A DNA stretch of 64,000 bases. It comes from Tepidicaulis sp002389665 (GTDB taxonomy: Bacteria; Pseudomonadota; Alphaproteobacteria; Parvibaculales; Parvibaculaceae). The DNA is taken from the NCBI RefSeq assembly GCF_965222285.1, contig NZ_OZ244942.1:1984001-2048000 (forward strand), read 5' to 3'. Positions 32,200 to 41,414 of the stretch are shown here, in pieces. Position 1 is the stretch's first letter. Each line of letters starts with the position of its first letter. Below the pieces are notes generated by a model that ran no database searches, was not told the DNA's origin, and saw only the letters and a list, made by a program, of their open reading frames with translations. The position numbers and the translations under genes are program-made.

Positions 32200-32943
32200 A
32201 TGAGCGCCCAGATCAACCAAGCAGAACTCGACATGGCAGAGACGGCCGCGCCCGCTGGCGATGCCCGGCCGGAGACTGCTGGCGAAACCGGCACGCCCGC
32301 CGCCGCTGCAGACGCGCAGCCGCAACCGGCACGCGAGGCGAAGACCTTCTGGACACTGAAATATGGCGACCAGATCTATGGGCCTTATGCGCATGAGGCG
32401 ATGGAAAAATATATCGGCGAAGGCCGGATCGTCGCGCAAAGCGTCATCGCGCCTGCAGGCAGCGAAGAATGGAAATTCGCCAAGGATGTGAGCGCCTTTG
32501 CGGTTCACTTCGGCGGCGCGCCCGCGCAGCCGGAGGCGGAGACAGGCCTTCAGGCAAGCACGCAGCCCGACCGGCGCGCGAACCGCAGAGCTGCCGATAC
32601 CGGCGATGACCGCCCCGCTTATGGCCCCGCTAAAGGTCAGATCGACCGGCGCAAACGGCCCGAGTCGAATAACTTCGTTATCATTGCCGAGATCAAATCC
32701 CACCATGGCCCCGAGCTTGAACGGGCGCTGATGTCCGCCGGGCCCGCCATGAAGATTGCAAGCAACGCCTGGGTGCTGAGCGCCAAAACCTCCGCGCCGG
32801 GCCTGCTCAATCAACTCAGCCAGCATATCGGCCGCTCCGACCAGCTCTTCATTTCCGATGCCACCTCGGACCGGATCGCCTGGTTCAATTTCGGGCCGGA
32901 GATGGACGCGAAAGTCCGCCGCGTCTGGCGCAAGCCGACCTGA
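32200..32943 (+). CDS. GYF_2 domain protein with Cas2-like ferredoxin-fold C-terminus
   Basis: A 247-residue protein with three parts. First is an Ala/Glu/Pro-rich disordered N-terminus (1-45). Next is a GYF_2/DUF4339 domain (about 48-100: FWTLKYGDQIYGPYAHEAMEKYIGEGR...GSEEWKFA). After a linker comes a C-terminal domain (about 160-247) with beta-alpha-beta-beta-alpha-beta order: NFVIIAEIK, ELERALMSAG, KIASNAWVLSA, LLNQLSQHIG, DQLFISDAT, IAWFNF. That pattern recalls Cas2/VapD/SinR-like proteins. ATG 32200 with AAGG is preferred over an upstream GTG (32152). Confidence 0.7.
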   Translation: MSAQINQAELDMAETAAPAGDARPETAGETGTPAAAADAQPQPAREAKTFWTLKYGDQIYGPYAHEAMEKYIGEGRIVAQSVIAPAGSEEWKFAKDVSAFAVHFGGAPAQPEAETGLQASTQPDRRANRRAADTGDDRPAYGPAKGQIDRRKRPESNNFVIIAEIKSHHGPELERALMSAGPAMKIASNAWVLSAKTSAPGLLNQLSQHIGRSDQLFISDATSDRIAWFNFGPEMDAKVRRVWRKPT

Positions 32944-32966
32944 TCTCTTTTATTTTTGCAGCAACC

Positions 32967-34085
32967 TCAAGGGCGCGCCAATGGCAGCCTGAGCCCGCCC
33001 GCCGTTAGCGGCAGCGGTGCAGGTGCCGTCACCGCTGCTTCCGCGCCGGGCCGGGCCAGTGGCAGTAGCGCGGCGTCTTCTTCCGCCTCACGGGCCGGGT
33101 TTTCCTGCGGCAGGACAACAGACGGCGCAGCAACCGGCTCTCCTCCCTCGCTGCGCACCGGGACCGCATCGCCTGCAAGGCGCTCCATGATGGATTTCGC
33201 AGGCCGCCAGCGGGCAATCAGCGGCGCGCGCATGGCGCCAATATCGATGCAGCGCGGGCCCGCCTCCTCACCCCTGTCGCAGCGTACCGTCTCCCGCAAG
33301 ATATCGAGCTGGAAATTGACCTTGCGCACGAATTCGTCGATCAGCCCCGCATCGCGCACCTTGCCTACCAGGACAAGATAGTCTTCGCAGCCGATCTGCT
33401 GGCGCTCCAGGAGCGTTTCGAGTTGGCGCGCGGAGAATGTGTCATGCGGCGGCGCTCCAGAGCAGATGCGCCACAAAAGCTCGGCGGCCACATGATCGAA
33501 AAGCTGCACGAGATCACGCTCACTCCCCGAAAGACCGCCATAGACTTGCGCGAGTTCCTTCGGCTCAAGACGGCGGAAGGCTTCCAGAAACCCAAGAATG
33601 TCTCCCGGCAAGGGCCGGGAGGTGACGGGCGCCGGTACTTTTTCTTCTTCCGGTTTTTCCTCCGGCGCCTCCGGCAGACGCAGCCCCTCTTTCAGGAACG
33701 ACATCTCGGTAGCTTCGGCAATATCGGGTTCACCCTCAGGGCCTGCGGGAATGAGCAGAAACTGCAGCCCGAGCGGGCGCTCTTCCATATGAAAATAGAA
33801 AGTCTCCGCGCCGCGCTTCAAAAGCCCCTGCGCGGCGGCGCCGGTTCGATGCCCGTTCAATGCGAAAGCCGATTGGCCGGGCGGGCGCAATTGGCCTGCA
33901 ATGCGCGCTTCGGCTTCCGTCACCGTGAGCCGGTAGCCTTCGGCCTCGGCCAGGCCCGTATAGCTACCGCTAAAGGAACGCGCCTCGGCTTCGGCGGAAA
34001 TCAACGCCAAAAACGGGAGAATGAGACAGGTCAGAATCCGCCCCCAGCGCCCCCGCCAGGCGAAATCACGGCCACAAGCTCGCAC
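32967..34085 (-). CDS. Exported protein of unknown function
   Basis: About 372 residues, starting at a GTG with GGGGA upstream. A basic N-region and hydrophobic core (GRILTCLILPFLALISAEAEA) form a signal peptide, followed by a beta-rich domain (SFSGSYTGLAEAEGYRLTVTEAEARIAGQL) and a Pro/Glu linker near residue 145. A helical domain with several Cys (LLWRICSG, QIGCEDYL, VRCDRG, PRCIDIG) precedes a low-complexity Pro/Ala tail. No family is recognised. An ATG at 34154 would extend it by 23 residues. Confidence 0.65.
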   Translation of the reverse strand: MRACGRDFAWRGRWGRILTCLILPFLALISAEAEARSFSGSYTGLAEAEGYRLTVTEAEARIAGQLRPPGQSAFALNGHRTGAAAQGLLKRGAETFYFHMEERPLGLQFLLIPAGPEGEPDIAEATEMSFLKEGLRLPEAPEEKPEEEKVPAPVTSRPLPGDILGFLEAFRRLEPKELAQVYGGLSGSERDLVQLFDHVAAELLWRICSGAPPHDTFSARQLETLLERQQIGCEDYLVLVGKVRDAGLIDEFVRKVNFQLDILRETVRCDRGEEAGPRCIDIGAMRAPLIARWRPAKSIMERLAGDAVPVRSEGGEPVAAPSVVLPQENPAREAEEDAALLPLARPGAEAAVTAPAPLPLTAGGLRLPLARP

Positions 34086-34185
34086 GTCCCCACTCCCCAA
34101 CTCGTCACTTTCAGGCCGGCACAACAAGGCCGGTCCGCTTCCACCGCCCATCATATGCCGGACGATGGAAAAACCGGTTAACCGG

Positions 34186-34716
34186 TCAGCCGACCGGCTT
34201 CAGCCCCGCCGCATAGCGCTTCCAGTTTTCCACATAATGATCGGCGGAAAGTTTCAGTGCGCCGCCTTCTTCCTCCGACAATTGCCGCACGATCTTGCCG
34301 GGCGAGCCCATGACGACGGAATTGTCCGGAATTTCCTTATTCTCAGTGATCAGCGAGTTCGCGCCGATCAGGCAGTTCTTCCCGATCTTCGCGCCATTCA
34401 AAATGATCGAGCCGATGCCGATCAGCGAATTGTCGCCGATCGTGCAGCCATGCAGCATCACTTTATGGCCGATCGTGACGTTCTTGCCGAGCGTCAGCGG
34501 ATAGCCCATATCCGTGTGCAGCACGGAAGCATCCTGCACGTTGGAATTCTCGCCGATGGTGATGCGCTCATTATCCCCGCGCAGCACCGCGCCGAACCAG
34601 ACGCTGGCCTGATGTTTCAATTCGATATTGCCCATCATCTGCGCATCGGGCGCAACCCAATACTGCCCCTCTCCGGGCAGGATGGGGGTGACGTCCCCCA
34701 GCTTGTAAATCGTCAT
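34186..34716 (-). CDS. Gamma-class carbonic anhydrase-like hexapeptide protein
   Basis: A 176-residue left-handed beta-helix protein of the gamma-CA/YrdA family. Zn-ligand His are visible in VLHTDMG and IGHKVMLHGC (positions of H81, H117, H122 in Cam). Hexapeptide repeats run through about residues 20-140. Many bacterial members lack strong CA activity. It ends in a helical C-terminus (NWKRYAAG). A 14-bp palindrome (ACCGGTTAACCGGT) abuts its stop codon. Confidence 0.9.
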   Translation of the reverse strand: MTIYKLGDVTPILPGEGQYWVAPDAQMMGNIELKHQASVWFGAVLRGDNERITIGENSNVQDASVLHTDMGYPLTLGKNVTIGHKVMLHGCTIGDNSLIGIGSIILNGAKIGKNCLIGANSLITENKEIPDNSVVMGSPGKIVRQLSEEEGGALKLSADHYVENWKRYAAGLKPVG

Positions 34717-34886
34717 GAATACCTCCTTGAAACGCCGCGCGGAGCGCGCCGTGCTTTTGCCGTTGCCGGTTCTTCTTGCTGGCCGGACTATGCCACGGAA
34801 AAGATAAATCTGTCATGGATTTGCCGTCTGCGCGCAATAGGATGGAAGAAACGCACCCGTCAGATTTGAGAGGCAGAACCGAGGCC

Positions 34887-36890
34887 ATGAGCGACACTTC
34901 CCGCACCCGCGCCAGCGACAAAAACTTTCTTGCCTTGGAAAAATATAAACGCAGTGAGGACCGGCCCGTTCCGCGCCCCATGGCGCGCGCCTTTCGCGAT
35001 ATTGCCGCCGCACGCTTCAGCCGCCGGTCTTTCCTGCAAGGCACGTCGAGCGCGGTGCTGGCGCTCGGCGTCTCAGGCGCGCTTGCCGCCTGCAGCGAGA
35101 AAGAAGAAACGGGCATTCCCGGCTTCGATTTCGACGAGATCGCCCACGGCGTCGATGAAACCCATCACGTCGCGCCCGGCCATGACGCGGATATTCTTTT
35201 GCGCTGGGGCGACCCGCTCTTTGCCGATTCCCCGCCTTTCGATCCGGAAAGTCAGAGCGCGGCCACGCAACTCAAACAGTTCGGCTACAATAACGACTTT
35301 CTGGGCCTCACCCCACTGCCCTTCGGTGATGCACAGAGCCCGCATGCGCTGCTTTGCGTCAATCACGAATTCACGAACGATCCGCTGATGCACCGCGCGC
35401 TCAGCGAAGCTGCCGACCCGCGCCTTGCCTATACGCCGGACATGGCGCGCATCTCCATGGCAGCCCATGGCGGCACCATTGTCGAAGTGAAAAAGACGGA
35501 CCGCAAATGGGCGCCCGTTACGGACAGCCCTTTCAACCGCCGCATCAGCGCGCTTGAAACAGAGATGGCGCTGGACGGCCCTACCGCAGGCCATCCGCGC
35601 CTGCAGACCTCCGCCGATCCGAGCGGACGCAAAGTCATCGGCACATTCAACAATTGCGCCGGCGGCATGACGCCCTGGGGCACCTATCTAATGGCGGAAG
35701 AAAACTTTCACGGCTATTTCGCAGGCGATTTGGACAGCCATCCCGAAAAACGCAATTACGAACGCGTCGGCATACCCGGCGGGTTTTATCCCTGGTTCAT
35801 TGCCGATGAGCGTTTCGACATCAACAAGGAGCCGAACGAGGCGAACCGCTTCGGCTGGGTCGTCGAAGTCGATCCTTACGATCCTGCTTCCACGCCGGTT
35901 AAACACACCGCCCTTGGCCGCTTCAAACATGAAGGCTGCGAAACCATTCTCGCGAAAGATGGCCGCGTCGTCATCTACTCGGGCGACGATCAGCGCTTCG
36001 AATATCTCTATAAATTCATCAGTGCCGCCAAAGTCGATCCCAGCAACAGGTTGGCGAACATGAAAATACTGAGCGAAGGTACGCTTTACGCCGCCCGCTT
36101 CGCGGAAGACGGCAGCGGCGAATGGCTGCCGCTTGTTTTCGGTAAGAACGGCCTCGATGCTGCAAACGGGTTTGAAAGCCAGGCGGACGTCTTGATCGAA
36201 ACGCGCCGCGCCGCCGACATTCTGGGCGCAACACCGCTCGACCGGCCCGAAGACGTTCAGCCCAATCCGAAGACGGGCCGCGTCTATGCCGCGCTCACCA
36301 ACAATTCTAAACGCGGAGAAGACGCGACCGACGCCGTTAATCCGCGCGCCAACAATATCTGGGGCCAGATCGTCGAAATCACGCCGGAAGACGGCAATCA
36401 CGGCGCGCAAAAATTCAGGTGGGACTTGCTGGTGAAAGCGGGGAATCCGGCCAAGCCCGAAACGGGCGCCGCCTTCAATAAAAAGACCAGCGCCAATGGC
36501 TGGTTCGCTTGCCCCGACAATCTCGAAATCGATCCGCAAGGCCGTCTCTGGGTGGCGACCGACCAAGGCAAGGACTGGCCGGAAGTATCCGGCACCGCCG
36601 ACGGGCTTTGGGCGCTCGGCACGGAGGGCGAGACGCGCGGGCTCGGACGCATGTTCTTCCGCGTACCCGTGGGCGCTGAAATGTGCGGGCCGCGCTTTAC
36701 CGCAGACGGCGAAGCGCTTTTCCTTGCCGTGCAGCATCCGGGTGCCGACGGCGCGGAGGACTACGCTGCCCATGGCCGCCCCTCGACTTATACTGACCCG
36801 GCAACGCGCTGGCCGGATTTCGACCCGGCCATGCCGCCCCGCCCCTCTGTTGTCGTGATCACCCGCAAAGGCGGCGGCAAGGTGGGCTAG
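34887..36890 (+). CDS. PhoX-family (DUF839) secreted phosphatase-like protein
   Basis: A 667-residue protein with a twin-arginine signal around residues 50-75 (SRRSFLQGTSSAVLALGVSGALAACS). The PhoX/DUF839 beta-propeller follows, with typical blocks FGYNNDFLGL, LLCVNHEFTN, TFNNCAGGMTPWGTYLMAEENFHGYF, GRFKHEGCET and YSGDDQRFEYLYKFIS. PhoX proteins are Ca2+/Fe3+ alkaline phosphatases or related lactonase-like enzymes in the periplasm. The start at 34887 leaves a long cytosolic n-region before RR; an earlier ATG at 34842 is also possible. Confidence 0.87.
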   Translation: MSDTSRTRASDKNFLALEKYKRSEDRPVPRPMARAFRDIAAARFSRRSFLQGTSSAVLALGVSGALAACSEKEETGIPGFDFDEIAHGVDETHHVAPGHDADILLRWGDPLFADSPPFDPESQSAATQLKQFGYNNDFLGLTPLPFGDAQSPHALLCVNHEFTNDPLMHRALSEAADPRLAYTPDMARISMAAHGGTIVEVKKTDRKWAPVTDSPFNRRISALETEMALDGPTAGHPRLQTSADPSGRKVIGTFNNCAGGMTPWGTYLMAEENFHGYFAGDLDSHPEKRNYERVGIPGGFYPWFIADERFDINKEPNEANRFGWVVEVDPYDPASTPVKHTALGRFKHEGCETILAKDGRVVIYSGDDQRFEYLYKFISAAKVDPSNRLANMKILSEGTLYAARFAEDGSGEWLPLVFGKNGLDAANGFESQADVLIETRRAADILGATPLDRPEDVQPNPKTGRVYAALTNNSKRGEDATDAVNPRANNIWGQIVEITPEDGNHGAQKFRWDLLVKAGNPAKPETGAAFNKKTSANGWFACPDNLEIDPQGRLWVATDQGKDWPEVSGTADGLWALGTEGETRGLGRMFFRVPVGAEMCGPRFTADGEALFLAVQHPGADGAEDYAAHGRPSTYTDPATRWPDFDPAMPPRPSVVVITRKGGGKVG

Positions 36891-37002
36891 CTTCGCGCAT
36901 TAACCATGCCGGTTGCATCAAACGGAACGCTCAAGCACTCTATATGCCTGCTTGCGCGTGCCCATCGGCATTTGCGCCTGGCCAAAGGGAAACGGGGGTT
37001 CC

Positions 37003-38082
37003 ATGCGGCTCTTCAATACGGTTGTTCTGCTTTTCATCGGCTTGCCGGCGGCATTCTTCTTTGCCTATCAGCAAGGCTGGCTCGATCCTTATGTCGAGGA
37101 AGATTGGATTCCGGCGGGCCCACTCATTCAGGCGGAACTCCGGGCCAAAGTGAGCCCTGAGGAGCTTGAGGCACGCATTGCCAAAGCGCTTGAAGAAGAC
37201 GATTACGCGGATGCGCAGCTTTATGCGGAAATCGCAGATTACGCTTCCATTCCCCTTTCGGATGAAACACGCGCGGCACTCGACGACGCCAATTCGCTAA
37301 CGAACAATATCCGGCGCACCGGCGGCTCTTTCTTCGAAGGCTTCGTCTATGGGCGCGGCAGCGACACGGCAAGCTTCATGGGCGCGCTCACCTCGGACCT
37401 CACGGTCATCGGTGATGTACGCGACATTGCCGGGGAAGGCGAAAAAATGGTGCGCGGCGAAGACTATTCCACACTGGTGCTCGGCCTTTCCGTGGCGGGT
37501 GTTGCGGCGACAGCGGCAACGGTCGGCTCCGGCGGCGCGGCTTTGCCGACGCAGGCCGGCCTTTCGCTTCTCAAAGTCGCCAAAAAAGCCGGCACACTCA
37601 CCGCCAGCTTTGCCAGCGAGCTGCGCCAGCTCCTTTCCGAAGCCGTCAATTTCAAGAAGTTGAAGGAAACGCTGCAAACGACGAGCCTTGGCGATCTTTC
37701 CGCCACGCGCCGCGCGGTGGGCGATTATGCGGACAATGTTTCCTTCGCCAAACTGACGCCGGTTGTCAGCGATGTCGGCGCGCTGCAGCGCGCCGCGGGA
37801 CCTGCCGAAACCATCCGCCTGATGCGCTATGTGGAAAACAGCGGCGACCTTGCACGCATCACCCGCATGAGCAAAACACTCGGGCCGAAGACACGCGGCA
37901 TTATAGAGCTGACGGGCAAGACAAGCCTGCGCGCCTTCAAGACTTTGGCGAACTTCGTGCTCTGGCTGCTCTCCTGGGCCTGGGCCATCGTGGCCGGCAT
38001 CGCCACCTGGCTCGGCGGTATGGGAATGCGGCGCGGCGTGCGCCGCCTGAGACGCCGGCGCGTTTACACCCGCGAAGCCTGA
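37003..38082 (+). CDS. Membrane protein of unknown function
   Basis: A 359-residue protein. It has an N-terminal membrane anchor (MRLFNTVVLLFIGLPAAFFFAY), a large helical, Ala/Thr/Ser-rich middle section including a glycine-alanine stretch (LGLSVAGVAATAATVGSGGAALP), and a C-terminal hydrophobic double helix (TLANFVLWLLSWAWAIVAGIATWLG) before a very basic tail (RRGVRRLRRRRVYTREA). No family recognised. GGGGG precedes the ATG. A strong terminator follows. Confidence 0.7.
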   Translation: MRLFNTVVLLFIGLPAAFFFAYQQGWLDPYVEEDWIPAGPLIQAELRAKVSPEELEARIAKALEEDDYADAQLYAEIADYASIPLSDETRAALDDANSLTNNIRRTGGSFFEGFVYGRGSDTASFMGALTSDLTVIGDVRDIAGEGEKMVRGEDYSTLVLGLSVAGVAATAATVGSGGAALPTQAGLSLLKVAKKAGTLTASFASELRQLLSEAVNFKKLKETLQTTSLGDLSATRRAVGDYADNVSFAKLTPVVSDVGALQRAAGPAETIRLMRYVENSGDLARITRMSKTLGPKTRGIIELTGKTSLRAFKTLANFVLWLLSWAWAIVAGIATWLGGMGMRRGVRRLRRRRVYTREA

Positions 38083-38102
38083 CGGCAAACCCACTTAAAA
38101 CG

Positions 38103-38136
38103 AAAAGCCCGCAGCACGAAAATGCTGCGGGCTTTT
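38103..38136 (+). terminator. Bidirectional intrinsic terminator
   Basis: 14-bp stem AAAAGCCCGCAGCA / TGCTGCGGGCTTTT, serving the convergent genes on both sides. Confidence 0.92.
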
Positions 38137-38234
38137 GTCAGTTCGGGACCACCTCTTTTCAGAGGGCTCCACCGGCGGATACCGGGAGCTGTCCCCACTA
38201 CTGGCCACGCTTCAGAAGAAGCGAAAACCTTCGA

Positions 38235-38522
38235 TTAGAGATAGGTCAGCGTCTGAACGACAATGACCGTGCCCAGCGCGGCAGACGCCACGAAGGAAAG
38301 ATACCCGGTCTTCGCGCTGCCTTCCGGCTTCGTGAAAAGCGCGGCAATGGCATTGCCAAGCGGCTGGTTCTCGAAAGCCATGAGCTGGTAGCCGGTATAG
38401 ACCGCGAGCACGGCAAAGGCGCCGAAGAAAGCGTCGCGGGCAGCCAGAAGGCCGAATTCAAAACCGGCCGCAATCAGCACGATCGCGGTAACCGAAACGA
38501 TATTCCAAAGTGTCGAGCGCAT
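38235..38522 (-). CDS. Small three-helix membrane protein
   Basis: A 95-residue protein with three hydrophobic helices (about 7-27, 31-50, 72-92) and a short charged loop with KPEGSAKTG. Function unknown. ATG 38522 has AGGA upstream. It is in the same direction as the two small genes upstream but separated by about 220 nt. Confidence 0.6.
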   Translation of the reverse strand: MRSTLWNIVSVTAIVLIAAGFEFGLLAARDAFFGAFAVLAVYTGYQLMAFENQPLGNAIAALFTKPEGSAKTGYLSFVASAALGTVIVVQTLTYL

Positions 38523-38740
38523 GGGGGGCGTCCTATCTTTGTTTTGCGGTGCAATGTATCGCAATGCAGCATCTTTGCTGCGCCGCACAGGTTATAGATA
38601 GGAACTAACTGACAAATAGTCAAGTAGCGAAATTCGGTATGTTTACCAAAGGCTTGCGAATACCGCCATGCTCCTTAACCTATATAGGAGCTATATAGGG
38701 GCGGACGCAGGGGAAAACAGCCCCGCCCCGGCCTTATTTC

Positions 38741-39049
38741 TTAAGCGAGCACCAGGGAGAGAATGAAGATCCCGACAAGGAAGCTCCAGAACGAGGCGAT
38801 GAGCGTGCTCAGAAGGAGCCAGAAAGGCGGGCGGTTTTCGATCACCTGGGCGCGCACCGCATTGCGCAGAATGACCGTCGGCCCGGCAAAGACCAGCGTG
38901 CAGACGCCCATGACCAGTCCGGCGGTCGTTTCCTGCCACATCTGAAAGCTGGCGGGCTTGTTCGTTACCAGGCGGTAGAAGCTGCCCGTCAAACCGGCAG
39001 CCACATATCCCGTGATCAGCGTCAAAAAGAAAACCATCAACTCGTGCAT
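38741..39049 (-). CDS. Small membrane protein
   Basis: A 102-residue protein starting MHELMVFFLTLITGYVAAG, with three or four predicted helices (last: FWLLLSTLIASFWSFLVGIFILSLVLA). Function unknown. The start at 39049 has AGGG nearby. Probably cotranscribed with the gene ending 37 nt upstream. Confidence 0.6.
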   Translation of the reverse strand: MHELMVFFLTLITGYVAAGLTGSFYRLVTNKPASFQMWQETTAGLVMGVCTLVFAGPTVILRNAVRAQVIENRPPFWLLLSTLIASFWSFLVGIFILSLVLA

Positions 39050-39085
39050 AATCCCTGCTCCCATGGCCGCCCCGCGGCCAGCGCC

Positions 39086-39427
39086 TTACGGCTTTGCCTC
39101 ATCTTCAATGCCGTTCTCAAAGAGCGGGCCGCCTTGGGCCAGATCCCGGTCTTGACCCTGATCCTTGACCGCAAACTCGTCGGCCAGGGCCGGGCGCAGC
39201 GCATTGCCCTCCTCCAGGAACGCCAGATCGGCGCCAGGCGGGGCCGGAACATGACCGTCGAGCGGCAGGACTTCTGCCTTGGCCATGGCACAGCGCGCAG
39301 GTTCCGTGATGCAGGGGCTGACGGGGGCCGCGCTGGCGCCAGACCAGACCAAAACGGCATCCGTGGGACCGCCGGCATAAGCGACGTAACCCAGCAACAT
39401 CATCACTTTGAGAACGAACGTAACCAT
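39086..39427 (-). CDS. Small exported or membrane-anchored protein
   Basis: A 113-residue protein with a hydrophobic N-terminus (MVTFVLKVMMLLGYVAYAG), then a Cys pair (PCITEPARCAMAKAE) and an acidic, disordered C-terminus. GGGGG lies just upstream of the ATG. No family recognised; coding status is supported mainly by the ribosome site and hydrophobic leader. Confidence 0.5.
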   Translation of the reverse strand: MVTFVLKVMMLLGYVAYAGGPTDAVLVWSGASAAPVSPCITEPARCAMAKAEVLPLDGHVPAPPGADLAFLEEGNALRPALADEFAVKDQGQDRDLAQGGPLFENGIEDEAKP

Positions 39428-39748
39428 GCCCCCGCTTGCGCAAGCCCCGTACCAGAGCGCAGCCCAATAGCGGTTTTTGCCGCTAGGGCATGTCTGGCGA
39501 CGAAAAATTAAGAAAAATCAGGCAGTTATAGGAAAAGCCCGGCATAGGGCAGCCCCCGCGCGCCAAGGCGCGAACCGGCGGTTCTGTGCCGTTCTGTGCG
39601 CAAAACCGGGATGGCGAGGCCGATCTGTCTCAAAAGGAAACGCCTGCCTCCCTTCAAGTCCCCCCAAGGGGCCGCTAAGATGCGCCCGCCTGGGGCAAAC
39701 CGAAACGCCCGGCAATGGCCGGACGAGGACAAGGAAGCGAGTGGTCAA
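39428..39748. other. Intergenic region
   Basis: 321 bases between divergent genes. A small hairpin (AGCGGTTTTTGCCGCT, about 39468-39483) and a short A/T patch (about 39500-39535) near the minus-strand start are the only features seen; no gene supported. Confidence 0.4.
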
Positions 39749-40477
39749 ATGGATGCAGCCGTAAAGGAACGCCCTGCCTGGCTCATTCCCGCTATTGTGG
39801 CCCTGGCCATTCTCGGCCTCTCGGCCGTCTTTCTCTATTATTACTTCGGCCCCTCGGCGAACGAGATCCTGGGCCTCAGCCCCAAGGCGACGGCAAGCGA
39901 GGAAATCGCCGAAGTGACGGTGGGCGGCAAGACGCTCTATGTGCCCTCGAATTTTACCCGTTACCCGGCCCAGCGCGGCGGCGAGCAGGAAGAGCTCGCC
40001 CTTCACGCCCTCCTGCCGGACCTCACGCCCTTCAGCCCGGAAGAGCGCGCGCTTTTCGAGGATAACAGCCCGAATTCCCGCGTCGTCCTGTTCAGCCTGA
40101 AAGCCGGCGACATGACGCTGCCTGAAGACCAGCGCTTTGCCGCTGTCTATAGCCGCTATTTTTCAGGGGAAGAGCCCGACGAAGTGATGAACGGGCTGGA
40201 GCACTACGCCTTTGCCGAAGGCTCGGGCTACCGCGACCAGGACCTTTTCCTCGCCACGGATGATCATGGAGAAATGCTGCTCCTGCTCTGCTTCCGCGAA
40301 ACACCGGTGATTTTCAGCCCGTCCTGCTCACGCACGAAAGTGCTGCCGAACGGGCTCGTGCTGACATACCGGTATAAGCGCACGCGGCTGAAAAACTGGG
40401 CGGCGATCGACAGAAACATCCAGGCGCTGGTGGACAGCTTTTCCGAAAAACCCGGCAAAGCAGCTTCCGCTTCTTAA
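39749..40477 (+). CDS. Single-pass membrane protein of unknown function
   Basis: A 242-residue protein. It has a short cytosolic N-terminus, one membrane helix (WLIPAIVALAILGLSAVFLYYYFG, about 10-33) and a periplasmic domain with strands and two Cys (LLLLCFRETPVIFSPSCSRT). AAGGA precedes the ATG by about 11 nt. No family recognised. Convergent with the DUF3126 gene. Confidence 0.65.
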   Translation: MDAAVKERPAWLIPAIVALAILGLSAVFLYYYFGPSANEILGLSPKATASEEIAEVTVGGKTLYVPSNFTRYPAQRGGEQEELALHALLPDLTPFSPEERALFEDNSPNSRVVLFSLKAGDMTLPEDQRFAAVYSRYFSGEEPDEVMNGLEHYAFAEGSGYRDQDLFLATDDHGEMLLLLCFRETPVIFSPSCSRTKVLPNGLVLTYRYKRTRLKNWAAIDRNIQALVDSFSEKPGKAASAS

Positions 40478-40490
40478 GGCGGGCGCGGAT

Positions 40491-40751
40491 TTAGATATTT
40501 TCCGGCAGATCGATGTCGAGGATCGCCATCTGGAAGGCGTAGGAAACTTCGCCTTCGTCTTCGTCGCGAAAGATTACGCCGATAAATTCATCGCCGATAT
40601 GCACTTCCACAGAATCGGATTTCTGCGGGCGAGCCGACACATGGATCGTATCCAGCCGGAATGTATCGCGCAGGTATTTTTCGAGACGCTTAACTTCTTG
40701 CTTGTCCAAAACGATCCCCAACTCACTGAAACAAATGGAAACACCTGCCAT
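40491..40751 (-). CDS. DUF3126 family protein
   Basis: An 86-residue soluble protein with the alphaproteobacterial DUF3126 pattern: ELGIVLDKQEVKRLEKYLRDTFRL, HVSARPQKSDSVEVHIGDEFIGVIFRDEDEGEVSYAFQMAILDIDL. Function is unknown; it is highly conserved within the class, which supports the taxonomic placement. A later ATG is not available, so the N-terminal MAGVSICFSE is tentative. Confidence 0.85.
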   Translation of the reverse strand: MAGVSICFSELGIVLDKQEVKRLEKYLRDTFRLDTIHVSARPQKSDSVEVHIGDEFIGVIFRDEDEGEVSYAFQMAILDIDLPENI

Positions 40752-41013
40752 TCAAAGGCAAGGCGCAGGTTCTAACGAGCCTGCGCTGCCGATGCAACCT
40801 TTGGGAGCGGCAGCATTAACCGGCGCCAAAGAAGACCATATTGACGCAGCCGGAACAACCACCCGTTGCAGCTCATCACCGAGGCGTGAGCATAGAACGG
40901 CGCAGAAACCTGCTCTCCCCACCTTTGCTTGAGCATTTTTACTCCCGCCCGCCGCGCCTTTGCACAATGCGCAGCACACAAGCGGCGCGGGCGATACCTA
41001 AGAACGAATCGCT

Positions 41014-41358
41014 TCACGCCCTCTGCTTCAGCTTGTGGCCGACATCGACAATCGCCTCGATCGCCGGCACAAGCTCGGCGCCGAGTTCCGTCAGTTCATA
41101 TTCGACGGAAGGAGGCGAAGTCGGCTTCACGTCGCGCCGCACGACGCCGCGCGTTTCAAGCTCGCGCAGCCTGGTGGTGAGCACTTTCGGCGAGACAGGG
41201 GGAATATCGAGCCTAAGCTCGCTGAACCGGCGCGGGCCAGCGCGCAGGCTCCAGATCACATTCACCGTCCAGGCACCGCCAATGATCGACATACATTCCG
41301 TAAGCGGACAGGCCTCCGGCGGCTGAGGGCTTTTGTTTTTGCGGATTTTCAAGGGCAT
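41014..41358 (-). CDS. HxlR-family transcriptional regulator
   Basis: A 114-residue winged-helix regulator with HxlR features: a Cys near the N-terminus (ACPLTECMSIIGGAWTVNVIWSLRAG), FSELRLDIPPVSPKVLTTRLRELETRGVVRRD as HTH and wing, then a C-terminal dimerisation helix. Family members such as YodB/HypR sense thiol-reactive compounds through the N-terminal Cys. It is divergent from a glutathione transferase gene with an inverted repeat between them, suggesting direct control. Confidence 0.9.
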   Translation of the reverse strand: MPLKIRKNKSPQPPEACPLTECMSIIGGAWTVNVIWSLRAGPRRFSELRLDIPPVSPKVLTTRLRELETRGVVRRDVKPTSPPSVEYELTELGAELVPAIEAIVDVGHKLKQRA

Positions 41359-41414
41359 GGCGCGTTTCCACCGGGTTGCCGGACAAAGAGATCGCCGCAG
41401 ACGGGTTACCGGAT

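Noticed and set aside
32200..32943. Remnant CRISPR-Cas adaptation gene
   Set aside because: Although the C-terminus looks Cas2-like, there is no Cas1, no array, and it is fused to a GYF_2 domain.
34173..34186. 14-bp palindrome ACCGGTTAACCGGT as an operator or CtrA half site
   Set aside because: It abuts the 3' end of the carbonic anhydrase gene and has only one TTAA, so it has neither promoter context nor a CtrA spacing.
40752..41013. Small open frames between DUF3126 and HxlR genes
   Set aside because: They overlap each other on both strands, lack ribosome sites and show no hydrophobic or domain pattern.
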